Source: CAZUCD01 sp964618855 (GTDB taxonomy: Bacteria; Sumerlaeota; Sumerlaeia; SLMS01; JANRJK01). From it: 35,669 bases of DNA. The notes under the pieces are model-generated. The model made no database searches, had not been told where the DNA came from, and saw nothing but the letters and a program-made list of their open reading frames with translations. Position numbers and translations under genes: made by a program. Positions 1 through 9,267 of the stretch are shown one piece after another. Where the stretch lies: positions 1-35,669 of the forward strand of contig CAZUCD010000017.1 in assembly GCA_964618855.1 (NCBI GenBank), in the 5' to 3' direction. Within the stretch, counting starts at the first letter, position 1. Every line of letters starts with the position of its first letter.

Positions 1-840
1 GGAACGGATCCACTCGAGCTCGCGCTCGAGGGCGCGCCGGCGCGGCGAGTCCTTCTTCTCGTCACCGGCCAGCCGCCCCAGCTTCTGCTCCAGCCACGAA
101 GTGTAGTTGCCCTCGAAGGGGATCCCCTGCCCGCCGTCAAGCTCCAGGATCCACTTCGTGATGTTGTCCAGGAAGTACCGGTCGTGCGTCACGATGAGCA
201 CCGTGCCGGGGAAGTCCTTCAACTGCTGCTCGATCCAGTCCACGGTCTCCGCGTCGAGGTGGTTCGTCGGCTCGTCGAGCAGGAGCATGTCCGGGCGCTC
301 GAGCAGCGCCTTGCACAGGGCGACGCGGCGCTTCTCGCCCCCAGAAAGCGTGCCGATCTTCTGGTTGTCGTCCGGGAGCATCAGCGCCTCGGAAGCCAGG
401 CTGATGTGGTGCTCGATGTTCCAGCCGTCGACGGCGTCGATCTTGTCCTGCAATTCGGCCATGCGATCCATCGCCTTCTGCATCGCGTCGGCGTCCAGCT
501 CCCCGCCCATCCTGGCCGATACGTCGTCGTATTCGCGGAGGAGCTTGAACGTGGGCTCGAAGGCGATCTCAATCGCCTGCCGGACCGTCATCTCCGGGTC
601 GAGGGCTGGCTCCTGCTCGATGAATCCAATCCGGGTCCCCTTGAGCGGCTCAGCCTTCCCCGTGAACTGGTCGTCCCGTCCCGCCATGATGCGCAGGACG
701 GTGGACTTGCCCGAGCCGTTCTCGCCGACGATGCCGATCTTCGCCCCCGGGTAGAAGCAAAGGTTGATGTCCTTCAGGACGTGCTTCTGTCCGTAGTGCT
801 TGTTGAGGCGAAGCATCGTGAAAATGTACTCACCGGCCAT
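1..840 (-). CDS. ettA: Energy-dependent translational throttle protein EttA (ABC-F ATPase), N-terminal half
   Basis: ABC-F proteins bind the ribosomal E site and gate early elongation according to ATP/ADP level; they are soluble and have no membrane partner. The visible 280 codons contain the complete first ATPase domain: Walker A (GENGSGKST) about residues 39-47, signature LSGGEKRR, and Walker B LLLDEPTNHLD, followed by the THDRYFLDN switch typical of EttA/Uup proteins. The inter-domain linker region is just reached, and the second ATPase domain lies beyond the window edge. The ATG at 840 gives MAGEYIFTMLRLNK, the expected EttA N-terminus (short leader, then a first strand), with a weak AGGA upstream. 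The gene is truncated by the window edge, not broken. It follows the 1021-1581 gene on the same strand after 180 bp, so it may have its own promoter. Other ABC-F subfamilies are possible, but the start and the DAETVDW segment favour EttA. Confidence 0.93.
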   Translation of the reverse strand, partial: MAGEYIFTMLRLNKHYGQKHVLKDINLCFYPGAKIGIVGENGSGKSTVLRIMAGRDDQFTGKAEPLKGTRIGFIEQEPALDPEMTVRQAIEIAFEPTFKLLREYDDVSARMGGELDADAMQKAMDRMAELQDKIDAVDGWNIEHHISLASEALMLPDDNQKIGTLSGGEKRRVALCKALLERPDMLLLDEPTNHLDAETVDWIEQQLKDFPGTVLIVTHDRYFLDNITKWILELDGGQGIPFEGNYTSWLEQKLGRLAGDEKKDSPRRRALERELEWIRS

Positions 841-1020
841 CTTGGGTTCCTGGGTTTGATATGGGGAGTGCCGCACAGCGCGGCCGGGGAAGGTCTGCCA
901 CGGCGCCACGCGTGCGAAAGCGCAAACTCAACCAAGCAGACTGCCGGAGCGCATCCCATGCCGACTTCAAGCCGGGCGGCCAGTGGCCGGGCAAACCAGC
1001 GCGCCGCGCATTGTCCAGCG

Positions 1021-1581
1021 TTACCGCAGCCCCTGCTTGCGCAACTCCTCGAGGACATGCGGGGGGAGGTTGCTCACCATGGAAGCCAGCGGCCGCGGCT
1101 GGTCTCCGGTGGGGGAGTCCGGCGCGGGCTCCGGGTCGGGATCGTTGCTGGCCCCTGGCACCGCGAAGCGCTCGCTCGGCTCGTCGCGTTCGGTCGGGGG
1201 TGCGGGTGCATGGGCCTGCACGGGCGGGGTCGCCTGGCGGGGCGCGGGCGATGGTGGGTGATAGACGCCCGAGTACCCGTGCGAGGGCGCGATCGGCTGG
1301 GCGTTCGTCTGCGGGCGGGAGTCGTACGTGGCGTCCACTCGGTGGACACCCCCGCTGTTCGCCAGCCGTTCCCGCTGCGAATCGACGGTCGCGATCTCAT
1401 GCACGAGGGATAGCGCGTGTGCGTGCGAGGTCGTGATGTCGCGAATCAGGAGCTTGAGCGTCATCGCCACCTTGCTCTGCGGGGGAAAGTGGCGGCTGGT
1501 CTTGGCTAGCAGATCCAGATCCGTGCGCATGCGCTCGATGTCGGCGAGCAGTCTTCTCGCAAGTTCGACGCGTTCGGTCAT
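1021..1581 (-). CDS. Hypothetical protein, helical N-terminus and Pro-rich disordered C-terminus
   Basis: This 186-residue protein matches no family I recognise. The start at 1581 is chosen because a strong GGAGGGGG Shine-Dalgarno lies just upstream on the minus strand; an upstream ATG at 1621 in the same frame lacks this. Residues 1-75 are Leu/Arg-rich and probably form a helical hairpin (MTERVELARRLLADIERMR...). Residues about 80-165 are rich in Pro, Ala, Ser and Gln and look disordered. The last 20 residues (LPPHVLEELRKQGLR) form a short amphipathic helix that could be a docking peptide. There is no signal peptide or membrane segment. It sits 107 bp downstream of the PBP2 gene and 180 bp upstream of ettA, all on the minus strand. 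A weak possible promoter (TTGCTG, then GATACT) lies at about 1595-1625. The clear RBS and structured N-terminus support a real gene. Confidence 0.7.
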   Translation of the reverse strand: MTERVELARRLLADIERMRTDLDLLAKTSRHFPPQSKVAMTLKLLIRDITTSHAHALSLVHEIATVDSQRERLANSGGVHRVDATYDSRPQTNAQPIAPSHGYSGVYHPPSPAPRQATPPVQAHAPAPPTERDEPSERFAVPGASNDPDPEPAPDSPTGDQPRPLASMVSNLPPHVLEELRKQGLR

Positions 1582-1688
1582 TTCCGGCCCCCTCCGGGCA
1601 AGTATCCTAACCGTAATCATGCAGCAATGGCCACCCTCGCGCCACTGCGAAATTGAGTCGCCTGCGTGCGTGATCCCGATCGCGCTCG

Positions 1689-3569
1689 CTAAGGCTCCCC
1701 CGTGCCCGCGTCCTCGGTGTCTTCGGGCGACTCCATGAAGCGGATCAGGTCCGCGGCGACCGGGGCGGCCTCGTCCCCGCCGTGTCCGACGGACTCCTCG
1801 ATGTGAACGACTATGACATAGCGCGGCGCCGATCTGGGGTAGAACCCGGCGAACCACGCATCCTGCCCCCCCGTTGCATTCTCGGCTGTCCCGGTTTTTC
1901 CGCAAACCTGCCAAGCTGGGTCGAAACCGGCCTTGTAGGCCGTCCCCTTGGGATCGCTGACAGCCCTCGCCATGCCTTCAATCACGACCCGCCGGGCCTC
2001 CGGGGAAACGCTGGGATGGAGTGCATCCACGGCTCTCTCGATGGGGCGCTCGGTTCCGTCCGCATCGACTAATCGCTCGACGAGGTGGAGCGGCGGGGCC
2101 TCCTCCCCGAGGGCGATGCCCGCGTAGGCGCGGGCGACTTGGGCGACCGTCGCCAGCATGCTGCCCTGACCAATGGAGAGATTCAATTCCTCCCCGGCGT
2201 CGAGGCGACCCTGGCGCGAGGTCTGGCCAGCCGCCTCCCCCCTCAGTTCCAGCCCGGTTGTCGCGCCGAAGCCATACTCCCCAGCAAGTTCCATGAAGTC
2301 GGCGACGCCCCTATCTGCGGCAATCTGGTAAAAGAAGGCGTTGCAACTCTCGGCAAGCGCCCTCGTGGTGTTCATGGGACCATGGCCCGTCCGCACGTTG
2401 CAGTGAAATGGCCGGCTCCATCCCGGCACGGTCACCGATCCGGTGCAGGTCATCGTCCGGGAGAGGTCCCAACCCCCGCGCACGGCGCCCAGGATAACGA
2501 ACGGCTTGAAAGTGGAGCCGGGAGGATACAGCCCGCGGACTGTCCTGTTGAAATGTGAGGTCGGCAGGCCGTCCGGGCCCAACTCGTCCCCAGGTCGGTT
2601 CGGGTCGAATGACGGGTAGGAGGCGAGGACGCGAACCGCGCCGCTGGGTAGCTCCGCCACAACGACAGAACCTTTACGATTTTGCAAGAGTCGGTATGCT
2701 TTATCTTGCCACCCAACCCTTACGGTCGTGTAAATATCGGCCCCCGGGACGGTTGGCCGGAGTATCGTGGGCGGGGCCAAGGGACGCCCGCGGGCATCCT
2801 GTCGGCGCTCCTCAGTCCCCGGGGTACCAGCGAGTTCCGACTCGAATTGGGCCTCTAGACCAGCCCTCCCCACTTCGTCGTCGGGGCGGTAACGCTCGGC
2901 GGGATACTGGAATGCCGCCTCCGTGGGTATGGGACCGATGAAGCCGGTAAGCAGTCCGCAAGGCGCTCCCGCCGGGTAGGTCCTCCGGAAATCTGGCGTT
3001 ACGGAGAGATTTGGAAAGGACTCCGGACGCTCGAGGATGGGGATGACGGCTGATTGCGGGAGTCCCGAAAGTAGACGGAGCTGGAGTTTTCCATCCAGAT
3101 TCCGCCTCATGCGGGCCCTGAAGTCCGCCGTGAGCAGTCCTTCAAAGTGGGGCAGCGAGGCGACGGGCAGGAGAATCTGATCCACGTCAAGGTCTGTCGG
3201 TTCGGCCAGCTTTTGGCGACTGGTGTAAACGAGGGCATAGCAGCGCTCATTGGCGGTCAGGAGCACTCCCTCTGCGTCGAAAATGGTTCCACGCGGGGCG
3301 GGGAGACGCCGGGTGGAAATGGGGTTTCGTTCGACTTCGGACTCGTAGGCGTCATGGCGGACGGTGGACAGGAAGGCGACACGCGTGGCGAGGATGCTTC
3401 CAAGCGCAAGAACGCCGAGAAGGGCACCCCGTCGTCTTGGCACGAAAAACGGAAAGGCCCTGAGGGGCCTGGAACGGAACGGAGGACGGTCGGCAGAACT
3501 TTCAGGCAACTTGGGTCCTCGACGACTGTGCGTGATCGCAGTCGGGGCCCGAGGCAGCGCCGTCGGCAC
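1689..3569 (-). CDS. mrdA: Penicillin-binding protein 2 (peptidoglycan transpeptidase, elongasome)
   Basis: A class B PBP that cross-links peptidoglycan during side-wall growth, anchored in the inner membrane with its catalytic domain in the periplasm. The 626-residue frame has a basic cytoplasmic N-terminus, one membrane helix at about 48-68, a dimerisation/pedestal region starting APRGTIFDAEG at about 91, and the transpeptidase domain from about 290. The three penicillin-binding motifs are present: S352-TFK, S408-CN and K558-TG. The length is normal for PBP2. PBP2 is preferred over FtsI because of the APRGTIFDAEG start and the PPGSTFKP context, and there are no PASTA domains. The GTG at 3569 is the earliest start but has no good RBS; a later GTG at 3443, close to the membrane helix, cannot be excluded. 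No mreB, mreC, mreD or rodA lies beside it, so it is separated from the usual cell-shape cluster. A 15-bp palindrome sits just upstream at 3583-3597. Confidence 0.93.
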   Translation of the reverse strand: MPTALPRAPTAITHSRRGPKLPESSADRPPFRSRPLRAFPFFVPRRRGALLGVLALGSILATRVAFLSTVRHDAYESEVERNPISTRRLPAPRGTIFDAEGVLLTANERCYALVYTSRQKLAEPTDLDVDQILLPVASLPHFEGLLTADFRARMRRNLDGKLQLRLLSGLPQSAVIPILERPESFPNLSVTPDFRRTYPAGAPCGLLTGFIGPIPTEAAFQYPAERYRPDDEVGRAGLEAQFESELAGTPGTEERRQDARGRPLAPPTILRPTVPGADIYTTVRVGWQDKAYRLLQNRKGSVVVAELPSGAVRVLASYPSFDPNRPGDELGPDGLPTSHFNRTVRGLYPPGSTFKPFVILGAVRGGWDLSRTMTCTGSVTVPGWSRPFHCNVRTGHGPMNTTRALAESCNAFFYQIAADRGVADFMELAGEYGFGATTGLELRGEAAGQTSRQGRLDAGEELNLSIGQGSMLATVAQVARAYAGIALGEEAPPLHLVERLVDADGTERPIERAVDALHPSVSPEARRVVIEGMARAVSDPKGTAYKAGFDPAWQVCGKTGTAENATGGQDAWFAGFYPRSAPRYVIVVHIEESVGHGGDEAAPVAADLIRFMESPEDTEDAGTGEP

Positions 3570-3582
3570 CGTACTGCTGCAA

Positions 3583-3597
3583 CCAAAATGATTTTGG
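3583..3597. promoter_or_regulatory. AT-rich palindrome in the mrdA / DUF3800 divergent region
   Basis: CCAAAA-TGA-TTTTGG is a perfect inverted repeat with 6-bp arms. It lies in the 134-bp divergent region between the mrdA start (3569) and the DUF3800-like gene start (3704), and is clearly more AT-rich than its surroundings. The position suits an operator acting on one or both genes. If mrdA transcription starts upstream, it would instead form a small hairpin 13-27 nt before the GTG. The function is inferred. Confidence 0.4.
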
Positions 3598-3703
3598 AGC
3601 CGAATGAGATTGGTGATGGACCCCGCCCAAGTGGCGGAGGCTTGATGGAATCGACCAACGCTTCACCGCGATGCCGGTGGCTATCCACGGGGTACAAGGC
3701 GAG

Positions 3704-4666
3704 ATGAACTTCATCTATCTTCAGCAATCGGGCAAGCCCGTGGACGGGACCTCGGGGAACTTCTGGACGCTGGCTGGGCTGGCCGTTCCGGGAACGAAGT
3801 GGCGCACCCTTCAGGCGCGGGTACTGGGGCTTCAGCGCTCCTTCCAGCACAAGAACTTTCGACCCGGCCTGACGCGGCTGAATGCGAACGATGCGCTGCA
3901 CCCCCGCAACGCCGCGCGGCCCTGGCACCTCGCCTACACCAAGGGCGTCGAGCGCATCGTCGCAAGCCTGGGCGTGAAGATGTTTCTCGTCGTCGTCGAC
4001 AAGCGCACCACCGACAAGCCCGCGCACCCCAAGTGGCTCCTCCCGCTCACCTACCAGTACCTGATGCGTCCCATCACGCAATACCTGCGCGAATCCTCGA
4101 GTCTCGGGGTTCTGGTCGTCCCGGAGGGGCGCGACGAGGAGCGCGAGGTCATCGGTGAGATTCAGTACGCGCACACCGTCACCAACCTGGCCAAGACAAG
4201 CCCGATCGTGGCCTCGCCCATGGTGCAGAAGGAGGGCGAGTCCGCCGGCCTTCAGGTCGCCGACTTCGTCGCAACCGTCGCCCGCCGATACCACGAGACC
4301 ATCTACCCGAAACTGTACGCAAAGCAGATACTCGAGGGTTACGACGCGATCATCAACTCGCACTACCAGGGATTCGTGAAGCCGAACACGTTTCAGTCGC
4401 TTTCGCAGGACGCGCGAGGCTACCGCATCCGGGGCTACATCTACCTCTGGCGTCGCGATGGCCAGACCTCCAGCGGCGGCATGGGCGCGCACGAAGGCGA
4501 AGTGTCCCACGCAGGCGCCCCCCCGAGCGAATCGGGCCCGCAGACCCGACTTCCGAGGTACTCCCCGATGGAGGAGGGTCATGAGGCGGGAGCCACCCGC
4601 ACCGTGGGCGAGGCCCCAGCGCCTCGGTATGCCCCCACAACCTATCCGAAACCTCCGAGGGGCTGA
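3704..4666 (+). CDS. DUF3800-like protein with altered N-terminal motif
   Basis: A 320-residue protein with the layout of DUF3800: an N-terminal strand ending in a short polar motif, a central LVVVDK strand (residues 95-100), a YQYLMRP helix, a VLVVPEGRDEE segment (136-146), and a C-terminal LQVADFVA (183-190) matching the family's LQ-AD--A signature. In the family the first strand normally ends in D-E-S-G; here residues 7-10 are Q-Q-S-G, so both acidic residues are replaced. The start at 3704 is chosen because it places this strand at the N-terminus as in the family, with AAGGCGAG just upstream; an in-frame ATG at 3671 would add 11 residues. Residues about 245-320 are low-complexity Gly/Pro/Ala/Glu and look disordered. 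DUF3800 proteins often occur near mobile or defence genes, but none is seen here. The biochemical role is unknown. Confidence 0.75.
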   Translation: MNFIYLQQSGKPVDGTSGNFWTLAGLAVPGTKWRTLQARVLGLQRSFQHKNFRPGLTRLNANDALHPRNAARPWHLAYTKGVERIVASLGVKMFLVVVDKRTTDKPAHPKWLLPLTYQYLMRPITQYLRESSSLGVLVVPEGRDEEREVIGEIQYAHTVTNLAKTSPIVASPMVQKEGESAGLQVADFVATVARRYHETIYPKLYAKQILEGYDAIINSHYQGFVKPNTFQSLSQDARGYRIRGYIYLWRRDGQTSSGGMGAHEGEVSHAGAPPSESGPQTRLPRYSPMEEGHEAGATRTVGEAPAPRYAPTTYPKPPRG

Positions 4667-4676
4667 CGCCCGCACC

Positions 4677-6590
4677 CTACTTCGGGATGTAGTGTTCCGC
4701 GAACCGACGGACTTCCTTGTCGGCGAGGATGTGGAGCGTACGCACCCTTTCCAGGGCGGCTGAGGAGAAGGCAGTCAGCGGGAGGTGGATCACGTTCACT
4801 CCGACGGATCGCGCGAGGGCGATGAGGTCCTTCTCCACCGGAGCCATGCTGACCACCGCGATGTGGGGTGCCTCGGAGAGCAGGATCGCCCCGGCTGTCA
4901 AGGCCCTGCCGACGGTGCGCCACATCGGTGCAAAACGCGGCTCCGACCAAATGTCCGGGATGTGGCGCGCCGGGAAAACCGACATCATCGCGAGGTAGCG
5001 CAGTCGCGAGATGCCCGGTCCGACGATGTCCTTTCCCGGTCTGGGCGCACAGGCAATCGTGATCTCGGACTCGTTTTGGTGCTCGGCGTAGAGCGTCGTA
5101 CGCCAAAGGCCCCACTCCAGCACGGGAGCATCCTGCCAGACAACCACGACGGGTCCGATGCGGCCGCGCGGGGTCTGCTCGCGCTTCACATAGAGTCGGC
5201 GCTGGTCCCATCGGCGCACGGTTTCCCTCACGTCGAGCCCGTCGAGGAAGCTGGTCGAGAACTCCTCCACGCGGCGGTGGCTCTCGCCGAGACGCTCCAG
5301 CGCACGCACGCGCACATGGCGAAGGAAGGCCTCGATCCTCGCATCTTCCGGGGGCCATGAGCAGATCGATGACCCTTCGAATCCGCCCTGCCGTTTGATG
5401 CGCTCCCAGACCTCCTCGATTTCGCCGGGCGTGAGGCGTCGTCGGGAGAAGCTGAAGGTCACCTCCCGTCTGCCTCCGGTGTCGTAGGCGGGTTCGATGC
5501 GCGCCTTGCCGTCGGCGAAGTCCGCGTGGAGCGAGAGGCTCATGTGGCGCACAGTGCCCCGCGTGCCGGACGGTCCGGGGGCGTCCTCGATGCCGGCATC
5601 CGCATCCAACTCCTGCTCTTCATCCCAATCGGCCCCCCCGTTCGGGGGGTAGTTTGTCGCCTGTCTGAAGACTGCGAAGCCGAAGTCGTGGTCGATGCAT
5701 GCCTTCCCGGCTGTGACGAGTTCGTCGAGGCCTGGGAGCATCGAGTTGCGGACCAGCGCAAGATGGCGCGCGAACTGGAGCAGTGTCCGCCACTCAGTGC
5801 GGCTGAGCCTGCGCTTGAACCTCGCCCCGTAGTGCACGGATGCCGCTCGGAGCAGTGCAGCGCGCGCGCCCGCCGTCGGGAATGACTGCGCGCGGGGATG
5901 GTCCGCGCGCCACGCCTCGAAGCGCGTCAGCGTGTCGGGCATCTCGCCCACCACGAGTCCAAGCTGGCCGTGCCCGATGGGCACCGTCTCGACGCACTCC
6001 GGGCGCGCCTCGGACTCAATGCGTCCCGGTGCGACGCCGGAGGAGAGCATCTCCATCAGGGCCTTCGCCGTCGGGAACGACACGACGACGAGGGTGCGCT
6101 CGTGCCGCTCGCGGAGCAGGAGCAGGCGACGCGCCATTTGAGCCTCCCGCGGCCCGACCCTCGAACCGGGAATCGCCTCGATGCACGGTCCGGCGAACAG
6201 CTCCAGGCCGAGCGTCGATACGGTTTCCCCATCGGGCAGGGAGAGGTGTCCCGACTCGGTTTCCCCCTCAAGCGCGTCGATGAACTCAACGGGTTGGCCG
6301 TGCTCCACCGCGAGGCGGCAGGCCTCGACCGCCCCGTCCCCGGGATCGGGGACGAGATAGAGTCCCCGTCCACTTCCCGTGCGGTAGGCGAGGAGCCCAA
6401 TCTGCGGCAGATTGCCGAGGACCTGCATGAACTCCGCCGCCAGCGGGCGGGGGAACTCGACCGCCACGCAATCGGGCTCGAACGCGGCGTGGGCGCGGCG
6501 CACCTCATTGGCAAACGCGATGCTGCCGCGCACGATCGGAACGAGCGCCAGGTCGGGGGCGATGCCGATGAACGGGGAGGACTTCGTCAC
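4677..6590 (-). CDS. Uncharacterised protein with degenerate Tiki/TraB/EreA-like N-terminal domain
   Basis: A 637-residue protein with no signal peptide or clear membrane helix. The N-terminal part resembles the Tiki/TraB/EreA/ChaN superfamily (DUF5682 style): a helix ending in the strand DCVAVEFP with Glu45, a segment LLAYR (66-70), a strand VEFIDAL (101-107), a helix REAQMARRL (148-156), and then the strand LVVVSFPTAKAL (167-178). In that superfamily the first and last of these elements carry GxxH-type His motifs; here both are missing. The C-terminal 350 residues contain conserved-looking aromatic segments that I cannot assign. The frame stays open upstream to 7076, but that part is the antisense of the ABC ATPase gene, so GTG 6590 is chosen; no strong RBS is visible. 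It ends 10 bp from the convergent DUF3800-like gene and is divergent from the ATPase gene (72-bp gap). The gene is certain; the fold assignment is an inference. Confidence 0.7.
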   Translation of the reverse strand: MTKSSPFIGIAPDLALVPIVRGSIAFANEVRRAHAAFEPDCVAVEFPRPLAAEFMQVLGNLPQIGLLAYRTGSGRGLYLVPDPGDGAVEACRLAVEHGQPVEFIDALEGETESGHLSLPDGETVSTLGLELFAGPCIEAIPGSRVGPREAQMARRLLLLRERHERTLVVVSFPTAKALMEMLSSGVAPGRIESEARPECVETVPIGHGQLGLVVGEMPDTLTRFEAWRADHPRAQSFPTAGARAALLRAASVHYGARFKRRLSRTEWRTLLQFARHLALVRNSMLPGLDELVTAGKACIDHDFGFAVFRQATNYPPNGGADWDEEQELDADAGIEDAPGPSGTRGTVRHMSLSLHADFADGKARIEPAYDTGGRREVTFSFSRRRLTPGEIEEVWERIKRQGGFEGSSICSWPPEDARIEAFLRHVRVRALERLGESHRRVEEFSTSFLDGLDVRETVRRWDQRRLYVKREQTPRGRIGPVVVVWQDAPVLEWGLWRTTLYAEHQNESEITIACAPRPGKDIVGPGISRLRYLAMMSVFPARHIPDIWSEPRFAPMWRTVGRALTAGAILLSEAPHIAVVSMAPVEKDLIALARSVGVNVIHLPLTAFSSAALERVRTLHILADKEVRRFAEHYIPK

Positions 6591-6662
6591 AGACGCGCCG
6601 ATCCGCGGGTGGAGTGCACTAACTGCTTGCCGGGGGAGTGCCCGCGCTGTTGACCTCGCGGG

Positions 6663-7367
<705 letters not shown>

Positions 7368-7377
7368 GGAGACCCTC

Positions 7378-9177
7378 CTACAGCTTGCAGCCGATGGCGT
7401 CCATGAAGTCTCGCTCGAACTGAGGCGCCTGCGCGGCGAGCCGAGAGACCGCCGCCTCCGCCTCCGCCGCCGTCATGCCGGGCCGCGCCTCCTCCGAGAG
7501 GAACAGGTAGAACTTGATCTTGGGCTCCGTGCCGCTGGGCCGCGCGATGGCGCGCGAGTTGCCCTCCAGGTCGAAAATGAACACGGGGGACGACGGGAGC
7601 CCAAGTTTCGCCACCAGGGCGCCGGTTTGCCCGTCGAGAACCTCGCCGGTGTCCACCCGCGTGTAGCGCAGGACCTTGCGCGACCCGATCGCCCGCGGCG
7701 GGGCCGACCGGATCTGGTCGAGGATGCCTCGGATGCGCGCGGCGCCGTCCTGACCCGGGAGGGTGACATTCTTCTGCCACTCGTGCTTGGGCCCGAATCG
7801 CGCGTAGAGCTCGTGCAGCTTGTCGAAGAGCGTCTTCCCCTCGGCCTCTGCGGCAGCCGCCATCTCGGCAACGACGCAGGAGGCGACGATGCCGTCCTTG
7901 TCCCTTGCGTGGGTCCCGATCATGAACCCGTAGGACTCCTCGGCGCCGTACACGAAGGACGGCCCGGAGGACGCCTCCCAGTCGCGAATCTGCTGGGCGA
8001 TCCACTTGAATCCCGTCAGAACCTCCGCGAAGCCGGCGCCATGATGGCGGGCCACCTGACCAAAGAGGGGCGTGGTCACGATCGTGGTCACGACGCCCGG
8101 CTTGGAGGGCCCCGTGCTGAGGCGCTTTCCCTCGGCGAGGACGAACTCGGCGATCAGGGAACAGAGCTGGTTGCCGCTCATGAGCCGAAACTCCCCACCG
8201 TGAATCACGGCGATTCCGAGGCGATCCGCGTCAGGATCCGTCGCCAGAACGAGCTGCGCGCCGACTCGCCGGGCCAGCTCGATCCCCCGGTTGAGCGCGG
8301 GGCCCTCCTCCGGATTCGGCGAGGCGGCCGTCGGAAAGTCACCGTCGGCGACCATCTGCTCCTCGACCGGGAAGACTTCGGAGAATCCCCACTCGCGCAG
8401 CGCCTTGAGTGCCACGGTCCCGCCCGCCCCATGCAGGGGCGTGTAGACTATGCGCACCTTCGAGTCGTGAACGCGCCTCGCGTCGCGCCGCTCGCGGAGG
8501 ATGGCCTCCAGATAGGCGCGATCCATCTCCTCCCCAAGGACCTTGATCTGTCCGCGCGCCACCGCGTCGTCGAACGGCAGGGACTTCACCTGTGCATCGG
8601 AGACGATCCCGTTCACCTGTTCGATGATCCCCTTGTCGTGCGGGGGGACGACCTGCGACCCGTCGTCCCAGTAGCACTTGTAGCCGTTGTACTCCTTCGG
8701 ATTGTGGCTCGCGGTGACGACGATCCCCGTGTGGCACCCGAGGTGGCGGATGGCGAAGGAGAGCCATGGCGTCGGGCGCAGGGAGGGGCTGATGTGGACG
8801 ATGAAGCCGTTCGCTGCGAGGACGCTCGCCGCGCAGCGGGCATACTCGACCGACCCGTGTCGGCAGTCGTAGGCGATGGCCGCGCGGAGGGGACCCGGGC
8901 GTGTCGCATGCGCGGCGACGTACGCGGCGAGTCCCTGGGTCGCGCGCGCGACGACGGTCTCGTTCATGCGGTTGATCCCCGCCCCGCGCTTGCCGCGCAG
9001 CCCCCCGGTCCCGAACTCGAGCGTCCGGTAGAACCGGTCCTCCAGCTCCTTCGAATCCCCGGCGTCGATCAGGGCCTGCAGTTCCCGGCGCGCCTCGGCG
9101 CTGTAGCCAGGTCCCATCCATTCGGCGATGCGTCCGGCGATGGCTGGATCTGAGAACTTGAGGTCGGCAAGGCCCAT
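7378..9177 (-). CDS. Phosphoglucomutase / phosphomannomutase (PGM2-like)
   Basis: An alpha-D-phosphohexomutase that interconverts hexose 1- and 6-phosphates (mainly glucose) in the cytoplasm, supplying glucose 1-phosphate for glycogen and sugar nucleotides. The 599 residues hold all four domain signatures: FGTGGLRG (55-62), the active-site loop TASHNP with phosphoserine Ser157, the metal loop DPDADR (314-319), the sugar-binding loop GAEESYGF (411-418), and the phosphate-binding RPSGTEPK (546-553). Length and the N-terminal W-D extension match the PGM2 group rather than the roughly 450-residue ManB/GlmM enzymes. ATG 9177 has a GGGG-type RBS. It lies 90 bp downstream of the nucleosidase-like gene on the same strand without an obvious terminator, so it may be the last gene of that transcript. 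glgB in the same window uses the same metabolic branch. Phosphopentomutase activity is a possible alternative. Confidence 0.92.
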   Translation of the reverse strand: MGLADLKFSDPAIAGRIAEWMGPGYSAEARRELQALIDAGDSKELEDRFYRTLEFGTGGLRGKRGAGINRMNETVVARATQGLAAYVAAHATRPGPLRAAIAYDCRHGSVEYARCAASVLAANGFIVHISPSLRPTPWLSFAIRHLGCHTGIVVTASHNPKEYNGYKCYWDDGSQVVPPHDKGIIEQVNGIVSDAQVKSLPFDDAVARGQIKVLGEEMDRAYLEAILRERRDARRVHDSKVRIVYTPLHGAGGTVALKALREWGFSEVFPVEEQMVADGDFPTAASPNPEEGPALNRGIELARRVGAQLVLATDPDADRLGIAVIHGGEFRLMSGNQLCSLIAEFVLAEGKRLSTGPSKPGVVTTIVTTPLFGQVARHHGAGFAEVLTGFKWIAQQIRDWEASSGPSFVYGAEESYGFMIGTHARDKDGIVASCVVAEMAAAAEAEGKTLFDKLHELYARFGPKHEWQKNVTLPGQDGAARIRGILDQIRSAPPRAIGSRKVLRYTRVDTGEVLDGQTGALVAKLGLPSSPVFIFDLEGNSRAIARPSGTEPKIKFYLFLSEEARPGMTAAEAEAAVSRLAAQAPQFERDFMDAIGCKL

Positions 9178-9267
9178 GGTGTGCCCCGTTGGATGGAAAT
9201 TGGCGGATCAGCGCCCTGCACAAATCCCCACGGAGGGCATCGGGAACAAGCGCGAATGACGATGGGT

